In this document: positions 36,147 to 43,860 of the stretch, piece after piece
How the letters are laid out: each line of letters opens with the position of its first letter
How positions within the stretch are numbered: position 1 is the first letter of the stretch
NCBI GenBank assembly: GCA_017936125.1
Contig: JAGBGE010000022.1
Span: 1-64,000 of the forward strand
Source of the DNA: Clostridia bacterium
GTDB lineage: Bacteria; Bacillota_A; Clostridia; Oscillospirales; CAG-272
Direction of reading: 5' to 3'
DNA: 64,000 bases
Translations under genes and position numbers: made by a program
The notes under the pieces: model-generated
Told to the model about the DNA's origin: nothing
The model's database searches: none
The model's input: only the letters and a program-made list of their open reading frames with translations

Positions 36147-36788
36147 ATGAACGGAATTTTGCGCATTATCCCGCTTTTACTTTGCTTCACGGTGCTCATT
36201 TCGGTGGGCGGTGCATACGCTACGTGGAAATACGCGGCGCTTGGTCCCGCTGAGGACGATTTTGAGGTTAGCGTTCCTATCGCCGACTTTGAATATCCTC
36301 CCGAGGAAATTCTGCCCGGTGGTGACAATGACATAGAGGTCGAGCTTGGAGGAAACCATTTCGCTCTGATTGACCTTATACTTAACGAGCGTATAAAGGG
36401 ATACGGACTTAACTATAGCGACAGCGTAGTTTTGCATAAATATCTGAAAAGGCAAGAGGTAGTTTACTCGAACCAAAAGGTTTCGGGCGGTAACCTTAAG
36501 TTTATACTTGACCCCAAGAACAATACTCACGGACTATACTATTGCTTGACGAAAATATCCGATACCGAGTATCACGCATATACCTTCCCGATAGATTATC
36601 TGGAATCTGCTGCGCAGACGGGCGCGGAGATTATCGCGTACAAGACGCTTCTTATAAAGACGGACGATTGGGACGCGACGCTGAGCTATGAGGGATATGC
36701 CAAGGTCAAGAGCCTTTCGAGTCTGGATGTAAGCTCCGACCCGAACTGCATACCCTATTCTATCGACGTATCGACCTGGCATAAATAA
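36147..36788 (+). CDS. Second exported protein with SipW-type signal peptide
   Basis: 213 residues from the ATG at 36147. A GTG at 36141 overlapping the peptidase stop (GTGA) is a possible alternative start; GGAGGG at 36131-36136 could serve either. The leader ends SVGGAYATWKYA, nearly the same as the upstream substrate. The mature part begins with an acidic spacer (PAEDDFEVSVPIADFEY) and continues as a beta-rich domain, without Cys or anchor motif. It could be a minor subunit, adaptor or cap for the 34602 product, as TapA serves TasA, though it shares no TapA sequence I can see. Confidence 0.72.
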   Translation: MNGILRIIPLLLCFTVLISVGGAYATWKYAALGPAEDDFEVSVPIADFEYPPEEILPGGDNDIEVELGGNHFALIDLILNERIKGYGLNYSDSVVLHKYLKRQEVVYSNQKVSGGNLKFILDPKNNTHGLYYCLTKISDTEYHAYTFPIDYLESAAQTGAEIIAYKTLLIKTDDWDATLSYEGYAKVKSLSSLDVSSDPNCIPYSIDVSTWHK

Positions 36789-36830
36789 AAAACGTGTTAT
36801 CTGATTGAGATAGCACGTTTTTGTTTTCTT
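36787..36830 (+). terminator. Terminator of the SipW cassette
   Basis: AAAAACGTGTTATC and GATAGCACGTTTTT form a 14-bp stem with one G-U pair around a 7-base loop, followed by more T. It begins at the stop codon of the last cassette gene. Confidence 0.8.
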
Positions 36831-36876
36831 TATTATAAAGCTTTGCATATAGCATTTTCAACAAATATTCTATACA

Positions 36877-36904
36877 AAAAGAGAGGCGTTGCGCCTCTCT
36901 TTTG
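36877..36904 (-). terminator. Terminator of the GtrA-like gene
   Basis: AAAAGAGAGGCG and CGCCTCTCTTTT pair perfectly around TTG. The stem carries its own A/T tails, so it can work on both strands between the convergent genes. Confidence 0.75.
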
Positions 36905-36949
36905 CTTTCAAAATAAATTAAGCATCAACAAGAATATGTGAGTAAAAAA

Positions 36950-37555
36950 TTACTCAGCATCGTTAGCGCCAACCTCTGCTTCAACAGGCTTTTCCTCTGC
37001 CTTAGGAGCATCGTTGAACACGATCTTATTAACGATGAAGAATACAACCATCGAAACACCGCCGTTAAGCACGGTAGTACCGATATTGTAGAGCCAAGGA
37101 GCAACGAAGTGACCTGCAACAGCTGCCCAAATGCAGTTGATAGAGTTAACAACGCAGGTTACTACGCAGAACGCGAGAAGGTACCAGAGACCCTGGTAAA
37201 GCATATTACCGTTGGAACGGAATACCCACTTTCTCTGAATGAAGAAGTTGATAACCTCACCGATAACCATTGCGATCATGTATGCGGTAAAGTATGCAAG
37301 ACCGCCCTGATCTGCGCCGTAGCCGATTATGTACCACTTGAATTCAATGCCGAAGAGAGTAATGTCGATGCCGGGGAAACCGAAGTCCTGGCTGCCCATA
37401 AATGCGAATGCAAGAGGAAGGAAGGTGAGAAGAAGGTACTTGAAAACGGTGATTACGTTACTTACGATAACGAAAAGTCCACCCTCTCGTACCCACTGAG
37501 ATGCCTTAGGATACTTTTGTTCGAATCCAAGCCATAAGTTTTTGAGTTTTTCCAT
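36950..37555 (-). CDS. GtrA-like membrane protein
   Basis: 201 residues with four membrane helices. The family signature NFFIQRKWVFRS is present near residue 110. GtrA-like proteins are thought to help move polyprenyl-linked sugars across the membrane for cell-surface glycan decoration. An extended external loop (GFPGIDITLFGIEFKW) separates helices 1 and 2, and a charged Glu-rich tail ends the protein. No glycosyltransferase partner lies next to it, so its sugar is unknown. AAGGAG precedes the ATG. Confidence 0.82.
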   Translation of the reverse strand: MEKLKNLWLGFEQKYPKASQWVREGGLFVIVSNVITVFKYLLLTFLPLAFAFMGSQDFGFPGIDITLFGIEFKWYIIGYGADQGGLAYFTAYMIAMVIGEVINFFIQRKWVFRSNGNMLYQGLWYLLAFCVVTCVVNSINCIWAAVAGHFVAPWLYNIGTTVLNGGVSMVVFFIVNKIVFNDAPKAEEKPVEAEVGANDAE

Positions 37556-37728
37556 GATGTTTCTCCTTATAAATAAATTATAATCATAAGTATATTATCA
37601 TACTTTAGCAAAAAAAAGCTCCGTGTTGCACGAAATGCATTTTTAACGCACAAGCGGTGCTTCGAGATAAAAAATATTACAACATTTTTGTGTATTTTGC
37701 ACAAATAACAAGAGAGTCACAAAAAACA

Positions 37729-37750
37729 AACGGCGTCACGTGACGCCGTT
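37729..37750 (-). terminator. Terminator of the frameshifted phosphatase gene
   Basis: AACGGCGTCACGTGACGCCGTT is a perfect inverted repeat over 22 bases, followed on the minus strand by TTGTTTTTTG, eight bases past the stop at 37759. Confidence 0.75.
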
Positions 37751-37758
37751 AAGGATAT

Positions 37759-38447
37759 TTATTGCTCTTTTTTTACATAATATGCCCTTAGCGAATCTAT
37801 CGCAAAGCAGGAGAGAGCGCCGCCGTTACACGCGCCGGTATCAAGGTGAATTTTGTAAAAATCAGTAATTTTCGTCGGCTTTTCGGACTTGTTTTTCGGA
37901 TATCCGAGTATTTTATACTCACCCGAAACGCAATCGGTCTGCGTGTGACCGAAAAATACGCACTTCTCGCTCTCGTGGCGAACAGAAGGCTCCTTAAAAT
38001 GACGGTCATTCACAAGCTGATTTACCGATGCCGATGCGAGAGGGCGGAGCATATTGCTCTCGTCAAGCGGAATGCCCGCGTGAACGCATATGAAATCCTC
38101 TTTTTCTATATATGCCGGCAGGCTGTCGAGATAATCAACGGTATCCCAATCGAGCAAATCACCGTCGGAAAAATAAGCGCGTAGCTTCTCCAGAACGGAA
38201 GCGCCGGTTTCAGTGGGATTATCGAGCAAGGAATGATAGTATTTCAAAAAGAGATGCTCGTGATTACCAAGTATAGCGTATACGTTGGGCATAGTGGAAA
38301 TACATTTCGCCAACTTTACCGAATCAGGTCCCTTTCTATTATATCACCGCAGATATAAAGCTCGTCATTTTTTGAAAATGAAATCTTTTCAAGCATTCTA
38401 ACGAACAACTCATATTCTCCGTGAATATCCGCCATTACGTATTTCAT
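37759..38447 (-). pseudogene. PPP-type metallophosphoesterase, broken by a one-base frameshift
   Basis: From the ATG at 38447 the frame gives KYVMADIHGEYEL ... LYICGDIIERD and then stops at 38316. The other frame continues with KLAKCISTMPNVYAILGNHE, VHAGIP and FFGHTQT to 37759. Adding one G to the GGG at 38330-38332 restores GDIIERGPDSVKLAK and a single 229-residue phosphatase. One feature survives the repair: GDxxER stands where the family usually has GDxxDR. The break may be real or a homopolymer read error. The C-terminal part alone, from 38313, lacks the first metal ligands and would be inactive. Confidence 0.75.
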
Positions 38448-38524
38448 TTTACCCTCTTTTACTGTTTTTATAAAATTACCTTTATAAAATTAGTTTTTAT
38501 ACCGACAAACGATTTGCAATGCAA

Positions 38525-38743
38525 TTACTTAAATCTCTTTATAGGAAGAAGCATTCGGGTTTCGCTTCTGTAATCATCGAAGCCCGGCTTTGACGATTGT
38601 CTGCCGTCGGCAACAAGCAGATTTATCCACCACTCAAAATCGAGAGCATTATATGTCAAAACACCTACAAATGTAGCTAAAATGTAAATTATTGTTATTA
38701 TTATATAACTAATCGTTCGATTCTCTGTAATTCTTTTTATCTT
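38525..38743 (-). pseudogene. C-terminal remnant of an unidentified membrane protein
   Basis: An open frame of about 72 codons without a useful start reads as a hydrophobic helix (SYIIITIIYILATFVGVLTY), then DFEWWINLLVADG and a basic end RMLLPIKRFK before TAA at 38525. A TGA at 38744-38746 cuts it off upstream, and no homologous N-terminal part is nearby. It looks like the tail of a lost gene. I cannot name the family. The surrounding 300 bases hold nothing else I can support. Confidence 0.35.
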
Positions 38744-38749
38744 TCAAGT

Positions 38750-39922
38750 TCAATCTATTCTTAACATTTCCGCTACCTTTGCAGCACCGTCAAAATCACC
38801 GTTATAGCCTGATAAAAGGCAAGTGTAGAAGTCGTAAAGGTCGGAATCGTTGATAATACACTCTACCTGACTGTTGTTTACCGCTGCCGCAAAAATTGCC
38901 TCGTACTCTTTGTCGGTGAAGTGCGAATAGGCAGAAAGCTCCTCAATAACCGTGTGAGTTCTCGCGAAGCTGTGACTGTCAGCAAGAGCGATTATAAGAT
39001 TGGTCTTCTGCTGCTCCTTGACGTCGCTCTGCATATCGTATTCGGTATGCTCACGCTTGCATTCATAATGCATAGACTCTAGCGCCTCGTTGCTAACCGT
39101 TCTGTCAATTACAGCCTTGACGAGTCTGTCAAGCTCCGAGCCCTCGGTATAATCGGCAGGAGTGTAATACTTGATACGTCCGTCACGCATCATCTTATAG
39201 ACCTTCGCCTTATCCTTGGTATCAGCGTTAAAAACGCCGATAGAATGGCCGCCGTAGGAATTAACGAGCTTCATGCACGGAACGTCGGTATCACTGTCGC
39301 CTATATATATCATATTACGGAAGGGAACTCGGATATCCTCGGGCGCAAAATGATCGTTTACTCCGGGGTCGTTGACGTCAAGCACGCCCTTCTCTATTCT
39401 GAAAAGAAACTGCGTCTTGTTCGTATAATTTATCACCTGAGCAGGCCACTCGGCAACACCACGCTCGTTATAATAAAATGAGCTTGCGTATATCTTCTCG
39501 AACGCGCCGCGGCGTGCAACAGAAGTTCCCTCAATCATCTCCTTGAGTCCTGAGGAAATGATGTAATGCTCGACGATTACACCCTTCTCTTTGCCGTAAT
39601 CTCTGATACGCTCAAACCAGCCGTCTACTCCTGGGAAAAGACTGACGCGCGAGCCGTATTCCTCAAGCGTTTTCTTACTGAAAACGATATTTCCCTCTGC
39701 TTCCTTAACCATTTTGAGCATATAGGCGAGGTTCTGGTCCATATCGTTTTTCTCGGCGAGCATATTTGTCTCACGCCAGAAGTCAGCTATATTAAATCCT
39801 ACGGACTGTATATATCCTTGCGCCTGCATATCGTCGGGTGAAAGAGTCTTGTCAAAGTCGTAGCAAATTGCAATTACAGGTCTGTCTTCCTTATGCTTTC
39901 TGTCAAAAATTTTATTTGCCAT
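38750..39922 (-). CDS. HAD-superfamily phosphatase
   Basis: 390 residues. Motif I is DFDKTLSPD (Asp22, Asp24), motif II is IISSG, and motif IV is GDSDTD, in the right order for a haloacid-dehalogenase-type phosphatase. A helical cap (DFWRETNMLAEKNDMDQN) lies between motifs I and II, as in phosphoserine-phosphatase-like members. A C-terminal helical part of ~110 residues (after KYYTPADYTEGSELD) is not part of the HAD core. Cytoplasmic; substrate unknown. Divergent from the malQ remnant. Confidence 0.85.
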   Translation of the reverse strand: MANKIFDRKHKEDRPVIAICYDFDKTLSPDDMQAQGYIQSVGFNIADFWRETNMLAEKNDMDQNLAYMLKMVKEAEGNIVFSKKTLEEYGSRVSLFPGVDGWFERIRDYGKEKGVIVEHYIISSGLKEMIEGTSVARRGAFEKIYASSFYYNERGVAEWPAQVINYTNKTQFLFRIEKGVLDVNDPGVNDHFAPEDIRVPFRNMIYIGDSDTDVPCMKLVNSYGGHSIGVFNADTKDKAKVYKMMRDGRIKYYTPADYTEGSELDRLVKAVIDRTVSNEALESMHYECKREHTEYDMQSDVKEQQKTNLIIALADSHSFARTHTVIEELSAYSHFTDKEYEAIFAAAVNNSQVECIINDSDLYDFYTCLLSGYNGDFDGAAKVAEMLRID

Positions 39923-39985
39923 ATACTTTCTCCTTTTCTCATAACAATTATAGCACTTTATACGACAAATTTCAAGATATAATGA

Positions 39986-40014
39986 TTGACATGCGTTTTT
40001 TCGTATGATAAAAT
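39986..40014 (+). promoter_or_regulatory. Predicted promoter upstream of the malQ remnant
   Basis: TTGACA (39986-39991), 17 bases, then TAAAAT (40009-40014). An AGGA stands nine bases before the ATG at 40048. The promoter looks intact although the gene it served is cut short. Confidence 0.65.
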
Positions 40015-40047
40015 AATAATATCTTTTATTTTTAAGCAGGATAAATT

Positions 40048-40311
40048 ATGAAACCTTCACTCAAAAACTTCGGCTTCAAGAGAAAAAGCGGAATTCTAAT
40101 GCCTATCAGCTCGCTCCCCTCTCCATACGGCATTGGATCGTTCGGTAAGGGGGCGTATGATTTCGTCGATTTCCTCGTGGAGACGAAAACTAAATGCTGG
40201 CAGGTTCTGCCGCAACAAACAGAATATAGAATGAAAGAGCCGAGAAAAATCTCGGCTCTTGTTTTATGCTTTTATTCTTTTAGTCACAACGTCTGCAACC
40301 TTATAGAGTGA
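40048..40311 (+). pseudogene. malQ: N-terminal remnant of 4-alpha-glucanotransferase (amylomaltase)
   Basis: The first ~55 codons read RKSGILMPISSLPSPYG then IGSFGKGAYDFVDFLVET and CWQVLPQ, the highly conserved N-terminus of GH77 amylomaltase. After CWQVLP the family continues with the GP-S-Y-G-DSPYQ catalytic-barrel region, but here the homology stops dead. The frame instead runs through the terminator hairpin at 40235-40260 and into the antisense of the ECF gene, ending at 40311. About 450 codons are missing, so it must be inactive. The junction near 40212 marks a deletion. Confidence 0.8.
40235..40260. terminator. Terminator hairpin after the ECF S-component gene
   Basis: AAGAGCCGAG and CTCGGCTCTT form a perfect 10-bp stem around AAAAAT. 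The stem has short T tails on both sides (GTTTT on plus, TTTCATT on minus). It lies four bases past the stop of the minus-strand operon. Confidence 0.65.
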
Positions 40312-40869
40312 GGGCGCGAATACGACATTGATTAAAAGCTCTATAAAGAAGTTGGCGGTAATAAGTACGCCGAAGAGCAGCATCATGAAGTTTGCCGTTT
40401 CGATACCGAGCTTACCGGCAACCGAGATGACGTCATTCTTGATAATAATGCAGCCCAGCGCAAAGATTCCCGTGTTGACAACCGGCGCGGAAATTGCCGC
40501 AACTATGCTCGCTGCGAGCTTGTTGTACTTTTTCAGCGCATTATAGATAAACGCGGGAACCATTCCTGCGAGAGTACCCTTGACTACGCAGATAAGTATA
40601 GTCATAATAGGACTCGCCTGAAAAAGATAAAGAGTGAATACGTCCTTACCTACTATTCCCCAGAATATCGCGACAAGTCCGAAGGCAAAGCCGAGAATTC
40701 CTCCGCATTTCCAATCGAGTACTATCGACCCGAGCGTTATCGGAACGAGGCACAGGCATAGCGTAACTACGCCAATGCTGGAAATAGATTGCAGCGCAAT
40801 TACGAGCGCTAAAAGAATTGCCATTTCGGTTAATTTAAGGGTTGAGATTTTTTTGCTCATTTCTTTCAT
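40264..40869 (-). CDS. ECF transporter S component (substrate-binding membrane subunit)
   Basis: 201 residues, about six membrane helices. The N-terminus LKLTEMAILLALVIALQ and the helix-1 alanine/serine pattern are typical of ECF S components, which bind a vitamin and use shared EcfA/A'/T energy subunits coded elsewhere. Its ATG overlaps the metH stop (ATGA), so it is translated with methionine synthase. That context suggests cobalamin, folate or a methionine precursor as cargo, but sequence alone does not choose. A second ATG three codons in is also possible. Confidence 0.82.
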   Translation of the reverse strand: MKEMSKKISTLKLTEMAILLALVIALQSISSIGVVTLCLCLVPITLGSIVLDWKCGGILGFAFGLVAIFWGIVGKDVFTLYLFQASPIMTILICVVKGTLAGMVPAFIYNALKKYNKLAASIVAAISAPVVNTGIFALGCIIIKNDVISVAGKLGIETANFMMLLFGVLITANFFIELLINVVFAPSLYKVADVVTKRIKA

Positions 40870-42314
40870 TTTTTACTTCCTCTTGTCTTTTTCTCAAAGC
40901 TTTCAAGATATCTCACCGCGTCCATAGCGTCGGCAGCATATTTATCCGCGCCGATTTTGAGAGCATAATCCTCGGTGAGCACCGCACCTCCGACCATAAT
41001 TTTGCACTCCGGACAAGCCTTGCGCAGAGAGCATATTGTTTCTTCCATCGCAGGAACGGTGGTGGTCATAAGCGCACTTAGTCCGACAAATTCGGCTTTC
41101 AAAGAAACAACCGCCTCAACTATTCTCTCGGGAGAGACGTCTTTGCCAAGGTCGGTTACGGCATAGCCGTAATTCTCGAGAATCAGCTTTACTATATTCT
41201 TGCCTATATCGTGTATATCGCCCTTTACGGTTGCGAGAATCACTCTCGCGCGGCTCGGAGCTTTATCGGTAGGCATAGCGCTTTTTATCACCTCGAAGGC
41301 TGCGCCTGCCGCCTCGGCGCTCATTAAAAGTCCGGGGAGATAAACCGTCTTTTTCTCGAATCCCTCGCCTACTGTATCGAGCGCAGGAATTATTTCATTC
41401 TTAACGATATCAAGAGGCTCTGCCGTCTTGATAAGCTCGCGAGTTTTTGCCGCTGCGTCCTCGCGAAGTCCTTTAATTATTGCGTTTTGTAATGTAGAGT
41501 TGTCATTTACAGGCTTTGCTTCGAATTTCGTGCTATGTGAATCGGTATAACCAATATAGCTCTCAAAATTTTTATCCTTACCCGAGAGCGCAAGATATGA
41601 GTGATACGCACGCATCATTTCCTCGGAATAGGGGTTCATTATGGCAGCCGAAAGACCTGAGCCAAGCGCAAGCGTGAAGAATGACGAATTTATAATATCT
41701 CTCTCGGGAAGTCCAAAGGACACGTTGGAAACACCAAGAGAGGTGTGACAGCCAAGCTCGCTGCTTATAAGTCGCACGGCGCGCAGAGTTTCGCTCGCCG
41801 CATTACCGTCAGCGCTCACCGCCATAGCAAGCGGATCAAAGATTATATCCTTCTTGTCTATTCCATACTTCTCTGCCTCGGTGAGAATTTTTCTCGCGAT
41901 TTCGAGCCTTTGCTCTGCCTTATCGGGAATGCCCTGCTCGTCGAGCGTGAGCGCAACGACAAGACCGCCGTATTTTCCGACAAGCGGGAACACCTTTTCC
42001 ATACTCTCACGCTTGCCGTTCACCGAGTTTATCATCGCCTTGCCGTTGTATATACGAAGCGCTCTTTCCATAGCGAGAGCGTCTGAGGTATCTATCTGCA
42101 ATGGCAAATCAAGCACCGATTGAAGCGCAAGCACCGATTTTTCGAGCATCTCAGCCTCGTCTATCCCTGGCAGACCCACGTTGACGTCGAGTATATGCGC
42201 GCCACGCTCCGACTCGGCAATTCCCTCACGCAGAATGTAGTCAATATCACCTGAACGCAGCGCTTCCTTGAAGCGAGGCTTACCCGTAGGATTTATCCTC
42301 TCACCGATAAGCAC
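40866..42314 (-). CDS. metH: Methionine synthase, C-terminal part (methyl-THF and B12-binding domains), downstream of a frameshift
   Basis: 482 residues from an in-frame ATG or GTG-like restart; homology begins even earlier (HTLVSSYTHAVIFDSP), before any start codon, so this is the second half of a longer protein. Residues ~1-250 are the pterin-binding barrel (LIGERINPTGKPRFKEAL, DVNVGLPG). Residues ~270-350 are the helical cap, and 350-480 the B12 domain with GDIHDIGKN (His ligand to cobalt), LSALMTTTVPAM and GGAVLTEDYA. Together with 42329-43255 it makes a 796-residue three-domain MetH of the clostridial type. Confidence 0.88.
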   Translation of the reverse strand: MLIGERINPTGKPRFKEALRSGDIDYILREGIAESERGAHILDVNVGLPGIDEAEMLEKSVLALQSVLDLPLQIDTSDALAMERALRIYNGKAMINSVNGKRESMEKVFPLVGKYGGLVVALTLDEQGIPDKAEQRLEIARKILTEAEKYGIDKKDIIFDPLAMAVSADGNAASETLRAVRLISSELGCHTSLGVSNVSFGLPERDIINSSFFTLALGSGLSAAIMNPYSEEMMRAYHSYLALSGKDKNFESYIGYTDSHSTKFEAKPVNDNSTLQNAIIKGLREDAAAKTRELIKTAEPLDIVKNEIIPALDTVGEGFEKKTVYLPGLLMSAEAAGAAFEVIKSAMPTDKAPSRARVILATVKGDIHDIGKNIVKLILENYGYAVTDLGKDVSPERIVEAVVSLKAEFVGLSALMTTTVPAMEETICSLRKACPECKIMVGGAVLTEDYALKIGADKYAADAMDAVRYLESFEKKTRGSKK

Positions 42315-42328
42315 GGGAGAGTCGAAGA

Positions 42329-43255
42329 TTACCGCGTGTGTGTATGAAGAAACGAGTGTGTGATTTTTCTTTCAATAGCCTTGACCGGCATATCCTTCGT
42401 CGCACGAACAAGCGCCGCGATATACTCCGGAGTAGTGCCGCAGCATCCACCGACTATACGCACGCCCTTTTCGGTAAGGATAGACGAATCGCGTGCAAAA
42501 TCCTCTGCCGAAAGGTCGTAGACCGTTCTGCCGTTTTCAATTCGCGGCAGACCCGCGTTAGCCTTGAGAATCACGGGTAACGAGGAATACTCCAGATATT
42601 TCTCTATCACACCCGAAAGAGCCGCAGGGCCGAGCGAGCAGTTGACGCCTATCGCATCAGCGCCCATACCCTCGAGCATTGCTACCATAGCCACAGCATC
42701 TGCGCCTGTCATCAGCTTACCGTCTGCGCCATAGGCATTGCCTACGAACACGGGCAGGTCGGAATTTTCCTTGACCGCAAGCAGCGCCGCCTTGGTTTCA
42801 AGGCTGTCGTTCATCGTCTGTATGAAGAAGAGGTCAGCGCCGTATTTCACGCCGAGCCTTACGGTTTTGGCAAAGACCTCTACCGCTTCCTCAAAGTCGA
42901 GGTCGCCAAGAGGCTTCAGCATTCTGCCCGTCGGACCAATGTCAACCGATATCCACTTCTCCTGCTCACCCGAGCTGGTATCACGGGCATAGCGCACGTG
43001 ACCTATCGCCGCGCTTACTATTTCTTCAAGCTCCCCGTCAGAGAATTTAAGCGAATTTGCGCCAAATGTATTCGCGCTGACAACGTTGCTGCCTGCGTCA
43101 TAATAGTTCTTATGAATAGCTCGCAGGACCTCGGGATGCGAAAGATTCCATCTCTCAGGCAATTCACCCACGGCAAGACCTGCCGCCTGTAAAAGCGTAC
43201 CCGTACCGCCGTCAAGATATATTCGGTTTTCCTTTAAGTATTCGGTAATTCTCAT
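42329..43255 (-). CDS. metH: Methionine synthase, N-terminal part (homocysteine-binding domain), upstream of a frameshift
   Basis: 308 residues as read. The homocysteine S-methyltransferase barrel is complete: LDGGTGTLLQ, NTFGANSLK, GVNCSLGP and the zinc-binding GGCCGTTPEYI. It ends in a foreign tail (HSFLHTHTR) because the frame slips at the A-run 42364-42368; in the -1 frame the expected linker HTLVSSYTHAV follows. It might still fold and bind homocysteine alone. The ATG overlaps the stop of the reactivation gene upstream (ATGA). Confidence 0.88.
   Translation of the reverse strand: MRITEYLKENRIYLDGGTGTLLQAAGLAVGELPERWNLSHPEVLRAIHKNYYDAGSNVVSANTFGANSLKFSDGELEEIVSAAIGHVRYARDTSSGEQEKWISVDIGPTGRMLKPLGDLDFEEAVEVFAKTVRLGVKYGADLFFIQTMNDSLETKAALLAVKENSDLPVFVGNAYGADGKLMTGADAVAMVAMLEGMGADAIGVNCSLGPAALSGVIEKYLEYSSLPVILKANAGLPRIENGRTVYDLSAEDFARDSSILTEKGVRIVGGCCGTTPEYIAALVRATKDMPVKAIERKITHSFLHTHTR
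42364..42368 (-). other. Frameshift site in metH (A5 run)
   Basis: With five A in the coding strand the reading is E-R-K-I-T-H then a stop ten codons on. With six A it is ERKNHTLVSSYTHAVIFD and runs on into LIGERINP. One base is therefore missing relative to the family. Confidence 0.75.
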
Positions 43256-43860
43256 ATTTTCTCCTGAAGTCCGATAATTGCTGTAACAGATTTTGATGGT
43301 GACATCAAGAGGCTCTCGCCGAGCGTAATGCCAATTTTCCTCGTGCAGTCGAGAGCTGCAAAAATGTCCTTTTGCATAGCGAGCGGAATATCTCCATAGC
43401 CTGCGCTGACTCTCGGACGGGTTGTATATCCACGGCTCTCAGCCTCTCTCTTTATCATATCGTTAAAGGTATCGCAAAGCGCTTCGACTCTCTCCGAGCC
43501 GAGCGCCTGAAGCATCGTCGCCTTTGCGGCAGAAATCGCACCCGCACGCGCTATAAGTCTGTCAATTTCCACACCTACGGTAGCTGCGAAAAGAATAATT
43601 TTGCCGCACCCCGTGAGATTCTTGCATAAAGCGCTGGATTTAACCTTGCAGAAGTCGAGATTCACCTCGCCCGCGGAAGCAAAAGTATCAAACTCTCGGT
43701 AACATACCTTATATGTCAGCTTGTCCTCAATCTCGGCTATACACTCGTCAAGCAGAGCTGAAATTTCCTCGCTCTCGCAGGCAGCTCCCGCATAGCGAAG
43801 CACCTCTTTTCTGTCTATCGGCGGCTCGTTTATGTTCAATATGTAAACTATACTATTCAT
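43252..43860 (-). CDS. Methionine synthase reactivation (AdoMet-binding) domain protein
   Basis: 202 residues matching the stand-alone Met_synt_B12 activation domain of clostridia, which uses AdoMet and a reductant to rescue MetH when its cobalt is oxidised. Visible family marks are KNLTGCGKIILFAATVG and RPRVSAGYGDIPLAMQKD, where the R-x-S-x-G-Y segment contacts AdoMet. In Proteobacteria this domain is fused to MetH; here it is separate and overlaps both neighbours by four bases (ATGA), so it is coupled to metF and metH. Confidence 0.88.
   Translation of the reverse strand: MNSIVYILNINEPPIDRKEVLRYAGAACESEEISALLDECIAEIEDKLTYKVCYREFDTFASAGEVNLDFCKVKSSALCKNLTGCGKIILFAATVGVEIDRLIARAGAISAAKATMLQALGSERVEALCDTFNDMIKREAESRGYTTRPRVSAGYGDIPLAMQKDIFAALDCTRKIGITLGESLLMSPSKSVTAIIGLQEKI

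Noticed and set aside
37556..37728. Possible small gene or RNA in the gap after the GtrA-like gene
   Set aside because: Only AT-rich sequence with short stop-broken frames; nothing beyond the terminator at 37729.
42350..42370. Programmed frameshift in metH
   Set aside because: The A5 run is short, no standard heptamer with a downstream stem or pseudoknot is seen, and two other genes show similar one-base losses; error or simple mutation is more likely.
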